DNA of 64,000 nt. Origin: Akkermansia massiliensis (GTDB taxonomy: Bacteria > Verrucomicrobiota > Verrucomicrobiia > Verrucomicrobiales > Akkermansiaceae). Position 1 is the first letter of the stretch, and every line of letters begins with the position of its first letter. Positions 36,339 through 46,600 of the stretch are shown here, one piece after another. Where the stretch lies: assembly GCF_023516715.1 (NCBI RefSeq), contig NZ_JAMGSI010000003.1:1-64000 (forward strand), in the 5' to 3' direction. The notes under the pieces are model-generated. The model made no database searches, was not told the DNA's origin, and saw only the letters and a list, made by a program, of their open reading frames with translations. The position numbers and the translations under genes were made by a program.

Positions 36339-37112
36339 CTATTTGGGTTCCTCCTCTTCACCGCCGGATTCAGCCGCGGTCTTGTCCGCAGGGCGCTTGC
36401 GGCGGTGCGCGAAAACGTTCTCCTGCTGCCACACGCGGGAAAAGGCGGACGTGATGAGCCCCGTGGAAATGGCGATGATGGACACGGCAATGAACATGAT
36501 CACCCCGGTAAAAATGCGTCCCATGGGCGTAATAGGCACCAGATCGCCGTACCCCACCGTGCTCAGGGTCTCCACGGCAAACCACAGGGCGTCAAAAAAG
36601 GAGCGGAACTTCTCCGGCTGGGCATCGTGCTCCGCAATGTAAATGCCCAGGGACGTGACGTACAGCATAAACAGGATCACGGAAAAGAACAGGAAGAACT
36701 CATCCCGGATCAGGTAAAAGGCCTTTTTAAAGCTGGCTGCGGTTTGATTAAACCGGGCCAGCTTGAAAATGGCCAGCACACGGACAATCCGCAGGGAATA
36801 AAGAATCTGCCAGTCCGCCCCGAAAAACATGCCCAGGAACGGCACGCAGACAATGAAATCCAGAATGCCCATGCCGCTGAAGATATAAGCCTTCCGCGGC
36901 TTGGCGCACAGCACCCGCAGGATATACTCAAACACAAAGAAATAGCTGATCCAGTAATTCACCTTGGCCGCAATCCGGCCTACCAGCGGATGAACGTCCG
37001 GAATGGCATTCAGCGTGTACAGCATGAACCATACCAGAATCAGCACCCTGACGACGTTCTCCCAGGGGCCGAAATTGGCTGCGCCTTGCTTGGTGCGGGT
37101 AATCAGGGGCAT
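36339..37112 (-). CDS. Voltage-gated-like K+ channel
   Basis: The 257-residue inner-membrane protein has six hydrophobic segments. An S4-like basic helix (SLRIVRVLAIFKLARF) and the selectivity filter TVGYGD in LWFAVETLSTVGYGDLVPI are clear. The last helix (FTGVIMFIAVSIIAISTGLI) lines the pore. The C-terminal tail is charged and short, with no RCK domain. ATG 37112 leaves an 8-bp gap to the ArsC-like gene; ATG 37145 would overlap it. The two genes are likely co-transcribed. Confidence 0.9.
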   Translation of the reverse strand: MPLITRTKQGAANFGPWENVVRVLILVWFMLYTLNAIPDVHPLVGRIAAKVNYWISYFFVFEYILRVLCAKPRKAYIFSGMGILDFIVCVPFLGMFFGADWQILYSLRIVRVLAIFKLARFNQTAASFKKAFYLIRDEFFLFFSVILFMLYVTSLGIYIAEHDAQPEKFRSFFDALWFAVETLSTVGYGDLVPITPMGRIFTGVIMFIAVSIIAISTGLITSAFSRVWQQENVFAHRRKRPADKTAAESGGEEEEPK

Positions 37113-37120
37113 GGCGGGAA

Positions 37121-37480
37121 TCAGGAATGAAGGGCGGCTTTCCACTCGTCAGCCTTGAAGCCGACGCAAATCCTCCCGTTGGTGATTAGAATGGGGCGTT
37201 TGACCAGCATACCGTTGGTAGCCAGCAGAGCCACCTGCTCCTCCAGGCTCATGCCGGGAAGCCTGTCTTTCAAATTCATGCTCTTGTACAGCAGGCCGCT
37301 GGTATTGAAAAACCTCTTGGACGGCAGGCCGCTCTCTTCAATCCAGGTCCGGAGCTCCTCCGCCGTGGGGTTTTGCTCCACAATGTGGCGGTCCTCATAG
37401 GAAACGCCCTGTTCATCAAGCCATTTTTTGGCTTTCTGGCAAGTCGTGCACTTGGGATATTCAATAAACAAGGAAGACAT
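37121..37480 (-). CDS. ArsC/Spx (YffB-like) family thioredoxin-fold protein
   Basis: The 119 residues begin SSLFIEYPKCTTCQKAKKWLDEQGV, with CxxC at the active site. KRFFNTSGLLYKSMNLKDRLP, PILITNGRICVGFKADEW follow, as in ArsC/YffB/Spx proteins. The arsenate-reductase RPI-type arginine is replaced by KRPILI, which is common in the Spx/YffB group. A redox or regulatory role is more likely than arsenate detoxification, as no ars genes are near. Confidence 0.88.
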   Translation of the reverse strand: MSSLFIEYPKCTTCQKAKKWLDEQGVSYEDRHIVEQNPTAEELRTWIEESGLPSKRFFNTSGLLYKSMNLKDRLPGMSLEEQVALLATNGMLVKRPILITNGRICVGFKADEWKAALHS

Positions 37481-37634
37481 ACCTGCACGCTAGCCCCGTA
37501 AACACACCGGGTCAAGCGGCCAGCACAGCCATCCTGCCGTCATGACTTGATTGGAACACGCCGGGCGCCTCCGCCATGAAAGGCGGCAAACCCTGAAAGA
37601 AACCGCAACAGGAAGGCCCCGGCGCTCCGGAACG

Positions 37635-39041
37635 TCAAAGCACCATGGCGCTTCCCAGTTGCGCGATGGAAACGGGATTGGGCTGCCGCTCCCTGAGCGC
37701 CTCCGCCAGGGCGCGGGAGGCCTTCTCCTCCCCGTGCGCCAGAATGATATTTCTCTTGGGCCCCCCGGTCTTGTCAAAATATTCCAGCAGCTCTCCATGG
37801 TCCGCATGGCCGGAAAAGGAGTCCATCTCCCGTATCCTGGCCCGGACAGTGTACTGCTTGCCCAGGATGGGAACCTCCTTCCACCCGTCCATGATCTTGC
37901 GGCCCAGCGTATGCTCCGCGCAATAGCCCACAAAAAGGACCGTATTCTTCGGGTTGCCGATGTTGTTCGCCAGATGGTGAAGGATGCGCCCGGCCTCACA
38001 CATGCCGGAGGCGGAGATGATGATGGCCTGCCCGTTCATCTTGTTCAGATCCTGGGATTCCCCCACGGAACGGATAAGCCGCAGCTGTTCAAAACAGAAC
38101 GGATCCTTTTCCCGGAACAGAAAATCATACACCTCCTTGTTGAAGCACTCCGGATGAATGCGGAAAATCTCCGTGGCGCCCACGGCCATGGGGCTGTCCA
38201 CATACACGGGCAGCAAAGGCAGCGAACCTTCATGATAAGCCCTGTTCAGCAGGTAAAGAAGCTGCTGGGTGCGCTCTACCGCAAAGGCGGGAATGTAAAC
38301 GCGGCCGCCCAGGTCCAGGGCCTCCCTGATCACCCTGCAGAAGGCTTCGTCATCACGGGAGGGGGCCTCATGGAAACGGCCGCCGTAGGTGCTCTCCATC
38401 AGCAGAATGTCCACATCCGGAACGGGCACGGGATCACGCAGGAGTTCATTATCCCCCCTGCCCACGTCTCCGGAAAACAGGAAGCGCTTCTTCCGCCCGT
38501 CTTCCCGGTCCTCAATATCCAGGCACACCTGCGCGGCGCCCAGAATATGGCCCGCATCATAAAACGTGAGCGTCACGCCCGGAACGACGGGGATGGAGCG
38601 TTCATACCCGATATTCACGAACTGGCGCATGCACCGTTCCGCATCCTGTTCGGAATAAGTGGGATAAATCTCCGGCTGCTGAATGCCCCGGCGCTTGTTC
38701 ATCTTATTAATGAACGCGCAATCGTGCTCCTGGATGCGGGCGGCGTCCGCCAGCATGAGCTGGCAGAGATCCCGGGTTGCAAACGTACTGTAAATATTCC
38801 CCTGAAACCCCTGCTTCACCAGATTGGGAAGATTGCCGGAATGGTCTATGTGCGCGTGGGAAAGAACCGCCGCGTCCACCTCCGCCGGAGAAAAATAGGG
38901 AAAATCCTTGTTGATGTGCCAGGCTTCCTCACGCCGCCCCTGGTACATGCCGCAATCCAGAAGAATCCTGCTCCCGTTCACCTCCAGCAAATGCTGGGAC
39001 CCCGTCGTCGTACCCGCCGCGCCGCAAAAATGAATTTTCAT
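37635..39041 (-). CDS. MBL-fold / beta-CASP RNA-processing hydrolase
   Basis: The 468 residues show the metallo-beta-lactamase motif HAHIDHSGNLP, then DAGHILGAAQVCL and FSGDVGRGD. The beta-CASP domain (ESTYGGRFHE, VYIPAFAVERTQQLLYLL, ISASGMCEAGRILHHL) ends in the SFSGHADHGEL zinc motif. These features define RNA-processing exo/endonucleases of the CPSF73/YsH1-like MBL group, using two zinc ions. ATG 39041 (MKIHFCGAAGTTTGSQ) is the family start. No operon partner was seen. Confidence 0.93.
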   Translation of the reverse strand: MKIHFCGAAGTTTGSQHLLEVNGSRILLDCGMYQGRREEAWHINKDFPYFSPAEVDAAVLSHAHIDHSGNLPNLVKQGFQGNIYSTFATRDLCQLMLADAARIQEHDCAFINKMNKRRGIQQPEIYPTYSEQDAERCMRQFVNIGYERSIPVVPGVTLTFYDAGHILGAAQVCLDIEDREDGRKKRFLFSGDVGRGDNELLRDPVPVPDVDILLMESTYGGRFHEAPSRDDEAFCRVIREALDLGGRVYIPAFAVERTQQLLYLLNRAYHEGSLPLLPVYVDSPMAVGATEIFRIHPECFNKEVYDFLFREKDPFCFEQLRLIRSVGESQDLNKMNGQAIIISASGMCEAGRILHHLANNIGNPKNTVLFVGYCAEHTLGRKIMDGWKEVPILGKQYTVRARIREMDSFSGHADHGELLEYFDKTGGPKRNIILAHGEEKASRALAEALRERQPNPVSIAQLGSAMVL

Positions 39042-39231
39042 TAATACATGTGTACAACAAGCCCCCGGCCAACGCAAGAAATCAGTGCCTTCCGGGATGA
39101 TGAATTTCATGTGTCCGTGCTCACAATTTCAAGTTCCCGGCATTGGCTCTCACCCATCACAATTCTTCATGCCCACGCTGCACGTTTTCCTAAAACATTC
39201 TTACACCGCACAGGGGAACCCCAGACTGGGA

Positions 39232-39269
39232 AAAGCAAAAAGCTGTTCTCTCAATTCTGAGAGAACAGC
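39232..39269 (-). terminator. Terminator of the second tip/immunity cassette
   Basis: GCTGTTCTCTC (39242-39252) pairs with GAGAGAACAGC (39259-39269). The minus-strand trailer is TTTTTGCTTTTCC. About 80 bp here match 40141-40225, the terminator of the first cassette. Confidence 0.85.
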
Positions 39270-39292
39270 CTGTCAACAATGCTATTGGCTCC

Positions 39293-39592
39293 TCATGAAA
39301 GTCCAAGAGCAAAGACAATCAAAAATGGAAGAAACCATAAAATAGATAAAGCCACAGCTATAATAAAATCCATCTTCTTTTTATCTTCAATAAGTCCACA
39401 TACCCCCCACAACAAGCTAAGAATAGGACCTCCAACCATTATCAACCCAAAAAACATCATGGCCAATTCAGTCAAGTTGCTCAAATCCATCCATTTTGGA
39501 AAACCATAAAAACGGACTCCCACGCTCGTTCCGCACAAAAGCAATGTAATGATCCATGATGCTAGTACAGGATAGTATGATTTTATCTTCAT
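39293..39592 (-). CDS. Small membrane protein, candidate immunity protein of the orphan tip
   Basis: The 99 residues (MKIKSYYPVLASWIITLLLC) contain three hydrophobic helices and little else. The start lies a few bases after the stop of the frameshifted toxin tip upstream, and the gene ends at a terminator shared with the Rhs cassette. AT-rich codon use matches the cassette. Position suggests immunity; no family is recognised. Confidence 0.6.
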   Translation of the reverse strand: MKIKSYYPVLASWIITLLLCGTSVGVRFYGFPKWMDLSNLTELAMMFFGLIMVGGPILSLLWGVCGLIEDKKKMDFIIAVALSILWFLPFLIVFALGLS

Positions 39593-39596
39593 TTTT

Positions 39597-40054
39597 AATA
39601 GGATGCTTTTAAACAATCACAAAGGGCATTTTTGATCTGGTTGCCTCTTTCTCTTAAATCTTCGTCATTCACCCCAGGATCTGTGACATAATCTGGATCC
39701 TTCTGCTTTTGTGCTCTTACCTTTTTTAGATAATCATCAACTCCTTGACGAAAAGCGTTTGCATGAATCTGATCGCGCTGTAATTTTCTAAAGATTTATC
39801 TTCATTACGTGGAAAAACTACACCATTTTCCGCATAGGTCAAATCATCTATGACATGACTCAAGATGATAGCTGAAAATTCTATAGCTCCTTCATCTGTC
39901 AAAATTCGTTGCTTCACGTCTCCTGGTTGTATGGCTCGACGCACTCCAGAACATACCTGCTATTCTGCAAAGAATTCTGGCTAGCATATCTTGGCACCGT
40001 GGTTACATAAATATTAAAACACCCATCTCTCTTTGTATATAACATATCACTCAT
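39597..40054 (-). pseudogene. Orphan Rhs toxin tip, frameshifted
   Basis: Reading the minus strand, three overlapping frames join into one protein. 40054-39914 codes MSDMLYTKRDGCFNIYVTTV and on to ECVEPYNQET. A shift at about 39920-39960 leads to IQPGDVKQRILTDEGAIEFS and FPRNEDKSLEN. A second shift near 39780 gives QRDQIHANAFRQGVDDYLKK and a stop next to the immunity-like gene. No Rhs core precedes it, so it is a displaced tip of the kind found downstream of rhs genes. Two frameshifts make it inactive as it stands. The toxin type is unknown. Confidence 0.65.
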
Positions 40055-40160
40055 AATCCCAACCTTGTTGATGCACTAGATCGCCTCACGCCTCTCCTGA
40101 TACATGTCACGTGTTCTCCCTAAAAATCTCACAATGCCGAGGGTGAACACCAGACTAAGG

Positions 40161-40201
40161 AAAAGCAAAAAGTCTGTTCTCTCAAAATGAGAGAACAGAC
40201 T
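40161..40201 (-). terminator. Terminator of the Rhs/immunity cassette
   Basis: AGTCTGTTCTCTC (40171-40183) pairs perfectly with GAGAGAACAGACT (40189-40201). On the minus strand TTTTTGCTTTTCC follows. It is a near copy of the hairpin at 39242-39269. Confidence 0.9.
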
Positions 40202-40245
40202 GTCAACAATGTTGTTTGCTTTTCAAAAAAGATCAAACGAAAAAA

Positions 40246-40662
40246 TCAGAGAGGCAATATTCTCATTCCTCTACGAGGCATTCCTATGATAGGCTGATCG
40301 CATTCCCCTTTCTCATATAAAAAAATAAAATCATTTGTCGTTTTAACTTCAAGACCGTTTTTCCAGTTTATATATTCCTGGGAATCCGAGTATGCTACAT
40401 ACGTCCAACCCTGATAATAAAATCTTATATTGACGTGATTATCTAAAAAAATATCACCTATATCAAGAAAAATGCCCAATCCTGGTATTATGCTCAAATA
40501 CCAAGGCGTTTCCTTCTCAATAGATATTTTAATTTCATCAATTTCATACTTTTCAATTGACCTATAGTACAATATCAAGGATAACAAAAGTTGCAAAATA
40601 TAAACAAAAATAATTATCTTTGTAATATTGATTATTTTTCTTGGCAAAATCTTTTTCTCCAT
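40246..40662 (-). CDS. Membrane-anchored candidate immunity protein for the intact Rhs toxin
   Basis: The 138 residues have one N-terminal hydrophobic helix (IIIFVYILQLLLSLILYY) and a soluble domain with WYLSIIPGLGIFLDIGDIFL. The ATG lies inside the last 31 bp of the Rhs gene in another frame, so the two are translationally coupled. A terminator follows. This is the position expected for the cognate immunity gene. No family is recognised. Confidence 0.7.
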   Translation of the reverse strand: MEKKILPRKIINITKIIIFVYILQLLLSLILYYRSIEKYEIDEIKISIEKETPWYLSIIPGLGIFLDIGDIFLDNHVNIRFYYQGWTYVAYSDSQEYINWKNGLEVKTTNDFIFLYEKGECDQPIIGMPRRGMRILPL

Positions 40663-43600
40663 GTATCAGCTATTTTACTTTTATTTTTATTCCATGTATC
40701 TTTGTCAAAATAATGTGATTTAAAAACTTTAGACAAATCCTTTGCGGCCCCAGCAGCAGCTCTATCAGATTCCACCTCTGCTTCACATTCCTGCTGTCTC
40801 GCACCAGAACGAATTAACGATTCTGCAAAATCCATTAATTGGGCAGCTCTTGCACCTAATTGTCCTTCGTGAAGCGCCCATGCAAAATGACGAGCATTAT
40901 TGGCACCATTCGCGGCCATTTCCGGCTTAAATCCAACATTTTTTTGATTTCTCGGCGTATTCCCATGCATTAACCTTTTGAGAGTAGCATCTTTATCTCC
41001 ATTAAATAAATTGTCAACATTATTAAATAATTTACTTCCTGTTTTCATTTCTTTATTCAAATCTTTAGCCAATTTTTCTGAAACTTGATTGACAAAATCT
41101 CCTTTCTCACTTCCATCTGACAAAGCTTGAAGGAAATCGTTGTAATTGTTCACTGATGGATCATTTGCCAATTGTTCAAGTGCTTTCGCAAATTTTTCAC
41201 AAAAACACTCATCGACCTCACCATCACCATTTTTATCATATTTTCTATCAATATTCTGTAAAATATCATCTGCCTTAGGATATGATGGCTGAGAAGGCGT
41301 TTGCGAAGATCCTAATGCAGAGGGAGGTAATGTAGAGCCATTACACAAATATGGTTTATAGTCCGGAGACAACCCCAAAATGTCAGTATACCCTGAAACA
41401 AAATTATCATTAAACACATATTCGTTGATAACACCTGATACTGAAACAAAATCCCGATTAATCCATCGACCATCCAGAGGGTTGAGATAGCGGTAGTTGT
41501 AATAAACCATCCCCAGTTCATCGTCATGATATTCCGACGAGAAACGGAAGGGATTGACCAGGGCCATGTCTCCTTCAGCTTTGATAACGGCTCCGTAGGG
41601 AGCGTATTCATACAAGGCACGGCGCCCGGCCTTGGAACCGAAGAGAGCAATCGCATTCTTCATCCGGTCGTGCGTGAAGTACAGGTTTTCCGGATTACTG
41701 CCCATTCCATCATAGTTCCGCATGGCGAGAATACGCGTAGCTGTGGTCTCTACAGGATCCCACAGGTAGGTTTTTTTCAAAATGGGTAAAACCGTTTCAT
41801 CCGCGTTTGCGGCATCCAGTTCTGCGATTTGCAGATAGTCCTTGTAAATGAAACGTTTCCGGGAAACGAGATTTTCTCCGTTGTATACAGATTTTTCCAC
41901 ACGCCGGTGCAGGTAGTCGTATAAACATTCAATGCGCATCTCACCCTGTACAAATTCAATGGCCTGGTTGAACGCGTTGTAAGTAACGCTCCATTCCCCG
42001 GTAGCCGTTTTCACCTTTGTCTGGTTACCTTCCAAATCATATTCCGGCAGGAAAGGAGTTTGCGTTCCTTCAATAATAGATACATACTGATTAAGTTCGT
42101 TGCTGGCATACACAGAAGAATCTGCGGTTCCTTCCCGGCCAGTTATCCGGTTGCCCATGTTGTCATAGACATAGCTGTATGTTCCACCCCGGCTCATTGC
42201 GTCGGCAACAAGCTCTCCCCGTTCATTATACGTATAATTATGTGTCAAATCGGGATTGGGAGTGTTGAAGTAATCCATTTTTGTCATGGGACGTCCCAGG
42301 ATATCATAGGTATAATCAACCTTTGCGGGATAATTCTGCCCTCCGGGCCGAAGATAATCTACTTTAATGAGCAAATTCCTCTTTTCTTCCCGCGTATACC
42401 ATCTTTTGAGGGTATTAGGGTAGGAAAGCGTCTCCAATAGCCCATGGTTAACATTGTAACCGTAATTAAAGGGAGCTTCCAAACCATCCATGGAGACATT
42501 CCCCAGCCTTCCCTTGGTATCATATCCATAGGAAACGGCCTGTACGGTTTCCTCCCCGCAAAGAAGGCTGTAGCCTGCAGCACGCCCCAGAGAGTCGCGA
42601 GTATTAGAGAGGACACAGGAAACAAGTCCTTGCATCTTTTCCGCCTCCAGTTCATTGTACTGGTTGTATATAAATTCCCGTGTCCCGGAGCCGTCCGAAA
42701 CCGAAACAGGCATGCCGAGGTAGTTGTAAGAATAAGTGACCGGAGGCGTTTGCGTAGTAGAGGAATCGTCACAGATGACAGAGAGAAGTTCCCCGGTGAG
42801 CGGAGCATAAGTCCTTATTGCTGCGAGGGAACGGGGATTGATACTCCTCTCCAGCCGGTTCATGGAGTCATACTCATAGTTGGCGGAAGTTCCATCAGCA
42901 TAGGTCTTGCTAAGAAGCAAACCGGTGGACGCGTCATAACGCCAAGTAGTCGTATCGCCATCCGTACGTTCCGTGGGATCTGAAACAATGGCCTCTTCCC
43001 CAGCCCGGAAAGTGGTCAGGGAAACCACGTTGTCCGCGTCATCATAGGCATAAAGGGCTGGCTGGACACCTGTACCGTATTCAGCAATTTTACGTCCCCG
43101 GCAGTCATAGGAGAAGCAGACCGTATTTCCCAAGGCATCCGTCACAAACGAGGGTTTTCCTGTGGCTGGATCATAGGATGTCGTGGTAACACCACCCATG
43201 GCGTTCGTTACCTTGACGGAGCGCCCGGCGACATCCTGCTCCAAGATGGTAGCATTGCCGCGGACATCCGTATTAATCAGTGTTAAACCATGTTCCGTAT
43301 AAATGCGGGCGTGGGTGGTCGCGACGCCTGCCAGATCTGTTCCTGAAATCAGGAAACCATCTATCAAAACATCCTCCGCCATGGTATTGGAAGCTGGAGT
43401 TTGCCGTTTGATAATTCGTTTGGCGGATGTTGAATATTCCGTCCATGTAACGCCTTCATTACCCCGTGTATCCCTAATCACGGTTTTTCCGGCCAGGGTG
43501 GCATGAGTTGATGAAATGAGACTGATTTCCGAAGTCCTGACAGGGGCCCCTTCCGGCGTATAAATGGTAGAGGTCTCTTTCAGATAGACTCCATCTGATC

Positions 43601-46600
43601 CATCCTCAAAAGAGACAGCCCATTCCGTAATGCGGGAGTTGAGTTTTGTAGGGGAATCATCCAGCTTGACAGTTTCTCTGATGAGGTTTCCCATCGTATC
43701 ATAGTCATAAAGAATGGGGGCCAAACCAACCGTCTGCTCCTGTGTTTTTTGCCCCTTTTCATTGTAGACATAGTCGGTAACAATCCATCCTCCTTCCGTA
43801 TTGGGAAGTTCTTTCTTCACCGTCTGCCCGAATCCGTCCACGGTTTCCCGGGAGAGTACGATGCCAGCGCTACCTTCCGGGGAAGGGGTTGAAATGGTGG
43901 TGCGGACTCCGTTCTTGAGAGCCTCCACCATATAAATCAAGTGCCGCTGTCCTGTTCCTGATTGCTCCAGAAGAGTGCCGTCCGCGTGCTTCCGTGTGAT
44001 AAGAGTAGCTCCTGTGGGAGTTGTTTCAGTTGTGGTCAATCCGTCTTCACTATAAGAGTAGGTTGTTACGCGCCCCAGTTTATCCGTGTAGGAAACACGA
44101 CGTCCCAGCAAATCATAGCTCGTCCTGGTGATGGTTGTCATTGGACCGATGTCTACACGAGTTTCAAGAATACGGTCCATCGCATCCCTGGTATAGGAGG
44201 TGATCATTTCCGGAGTAGTTTCTGTTGCGGAGCGGATAACTTCTACAAGCTGCCGGGCCGTATTGTAGGAATAGGTAGTGAGAATACCGTCTTCATCCCG
44301 TTCCCACAGAGGACCGCAGCACATCATTTCACGTTCTGTAATACGGCCATTGGCGCGCGTGCGTTTAATCCAGCGGTTTTCACAGTCGTATTCGTAATCC
44401 ATGGCTTCAACCAGCTTCCAAGTACCGTTAGAAAGCAGAACGTAATCTTCTATCCGCATGTCATTTCCCTGAGCAGAGACATAACGAATTTGACGCGTGC
44501 TTTGACCATGAACAGCTTTCCCCGATACTTGCGTTTCTTTCGTAACTTTGTAAAGAGATCCGTAAGAGTTATTGGGCTCATAGGTATAAGCTGTCTGTAC
44601 TCCATTGATATCCCGGTGGAATTTAATTCGTCCTTGGGCATGGGGATTGGGAGCGGTGCCCAGCCAGGTTTCTGTCGCCTCAAACTGTGTTTTACCAGAC
44701 CCAAGAGCCGTGGTCCGTTTTTCTACGCGGCGCACATGATTGACTGTGGAGTATTTGTAATTGATACGCCGGTACTGGGTAGCATTTCCTTCTTTAACAA
44801 GGGCGATGCGTTGATGGTCAATGTCCGAATCATAGAAATCCCCATCCTTATAATACGTATAGATAGCCTTGCGAGTGCCTCCGGCCCATGGCTCATACGA
44901 GACAGTGGGGCGGCTGTGCGTATCATAACCGCTAGACCAGATATTGTCTTTTGTGGAGGCGTTCTTATCCACTACATTGCCGCGCCCGGCATCGTCATAG
45001 GAATAGGTAGTCTTCCGGGAGATGGGACTGCCGTAAGCCATGGTTTTGTCATTTCTCTGCGTTCCTTCATCCGTCTTAGAGAAAGTTTCTGAAGTGCATG
45101 AAACTACCTCTCCCTCCATTCCTCTCTTGACTTTTGCAGTAAGCCTATAGCGGTTGCCTCCAAGTTCTTCTCGCTCTACCAGTGTGACAATCTCGTCTTC
45201 TCCGGTGCCTTTTGACATGCTCCAGGCGCCACCAGCCTGCCACCAAGATACCACATAAGGGGGACGACCAGCCGCCCGCTCTGTAACAATGATGCGGTCA
45301 CGTTCTTCGTTGGGGCCAATATCAAAGGATTTGAAAGGTTCCCCTGTGAGCTGATACAAACCGGTGGAATTGTCTTTAACTCCTACCTGGTTTGGAAGAT
45401 ACAGGGCGATGGAGTAACCATTTTCACTAATATTTTCGATATTTGCCACCCCATCCCACAAGTTCCATATCTGACGCAGACTCCCGTCTTCAGCTTTTAC
45501 AATATCAAGGTAACGGGCAAATTCGGAAGAAGAAATCTGTTTACCGGACCAAGTGTTATAACTGGAAGGCATTCCTGAAACAGTTGAATAAATAGTGGAA
45601 CTTTTGGTATGTGTTTTAAATTCTATGTGGGAGGTTTCTCCCGAACTTCCGTATTGAACCCGGGCGGAGGTGGTTGTACCGGTAGAAACTCCGGCGCCGA
45701 AGATGGAATTGCCGTCTCCTCCGATGAGGTAATGATGTTTGCTTGTTCCGGAGACAACTTTCACCATGGTGTTGGGCTGGCCGATATAGCTGGAGCCGGA
45801 TGGTTTCTCCAGACGACTTGCCATCGGATGATTGTAGGCAAGAGAGTGGATTGACCAAGCCGTTTCTGAAAAATTTTTGGCCGTAATTTCAAGCATGCCT
45901 CCCGGTACGCCTCCCATGCCTCGGAAGGTACCGAAATTCGCCTGCCAAAGCATGTTGTTCTTGCTAATGGTAGCTGTGATATTTTTACCGCCGGAAGAAC
46001 TGGCCCATTCTGCCGAGCGGATTTTCCGAGAAGCAGGGGCCCCTTCCTCTCCGCCCGGCTGCGTTGTATTTTCGTTCTGAGCTCCTTTCTGGCAATCGCA
46101 GTCATCTCGCTCACAATCTCCGGCATTGTCTTCATTGTCTTCCGGAACAGCTTTGCCCGGACTGGCATTCAGGCTAAATTCCAGGAAGGCTTTGTTAGCG
46201 TTCTTTTTATAGTCAATATTATCATAACTTAACGTAGCGCAATAAAAACCGGGAGGAAGTTTCCCGGAAGCAGAATCACTCTGTCCGGAGCTCCCCCCAT
46301 TCGGCCCCTGCTCAGGCAAGCTGATTTTCAAAGGACCCATGGAAAATTCGCCTAAATCGTCGACGCTCAAGTCTGCTGTAACTTGAATGGGTTCCCTGGT
46401 CTCCCCTGATGGATCACCAACTTTAACTATCCAGTAAAAATCCTTGTGGAAACCTTCAGAAGGAGGGCCCTCTTTAATGGATTCATGAATATTTTGAGGT
46501 TCACCAGTGCGCGTACGGGTAGCGGGAATGTAATATTTAAAACCAGGACATTCCTCAGCAAGAATCATGTTGGAGGAATCGGATCGGGATAGGGAATTTC

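Noticed and set aside
43962-45092. A 376-residue plus-strand frame opposite the Rhs gene
   Set aside because: It is antisense to the continuous YD-repeat coding sequence and lacks any recognisable domain.
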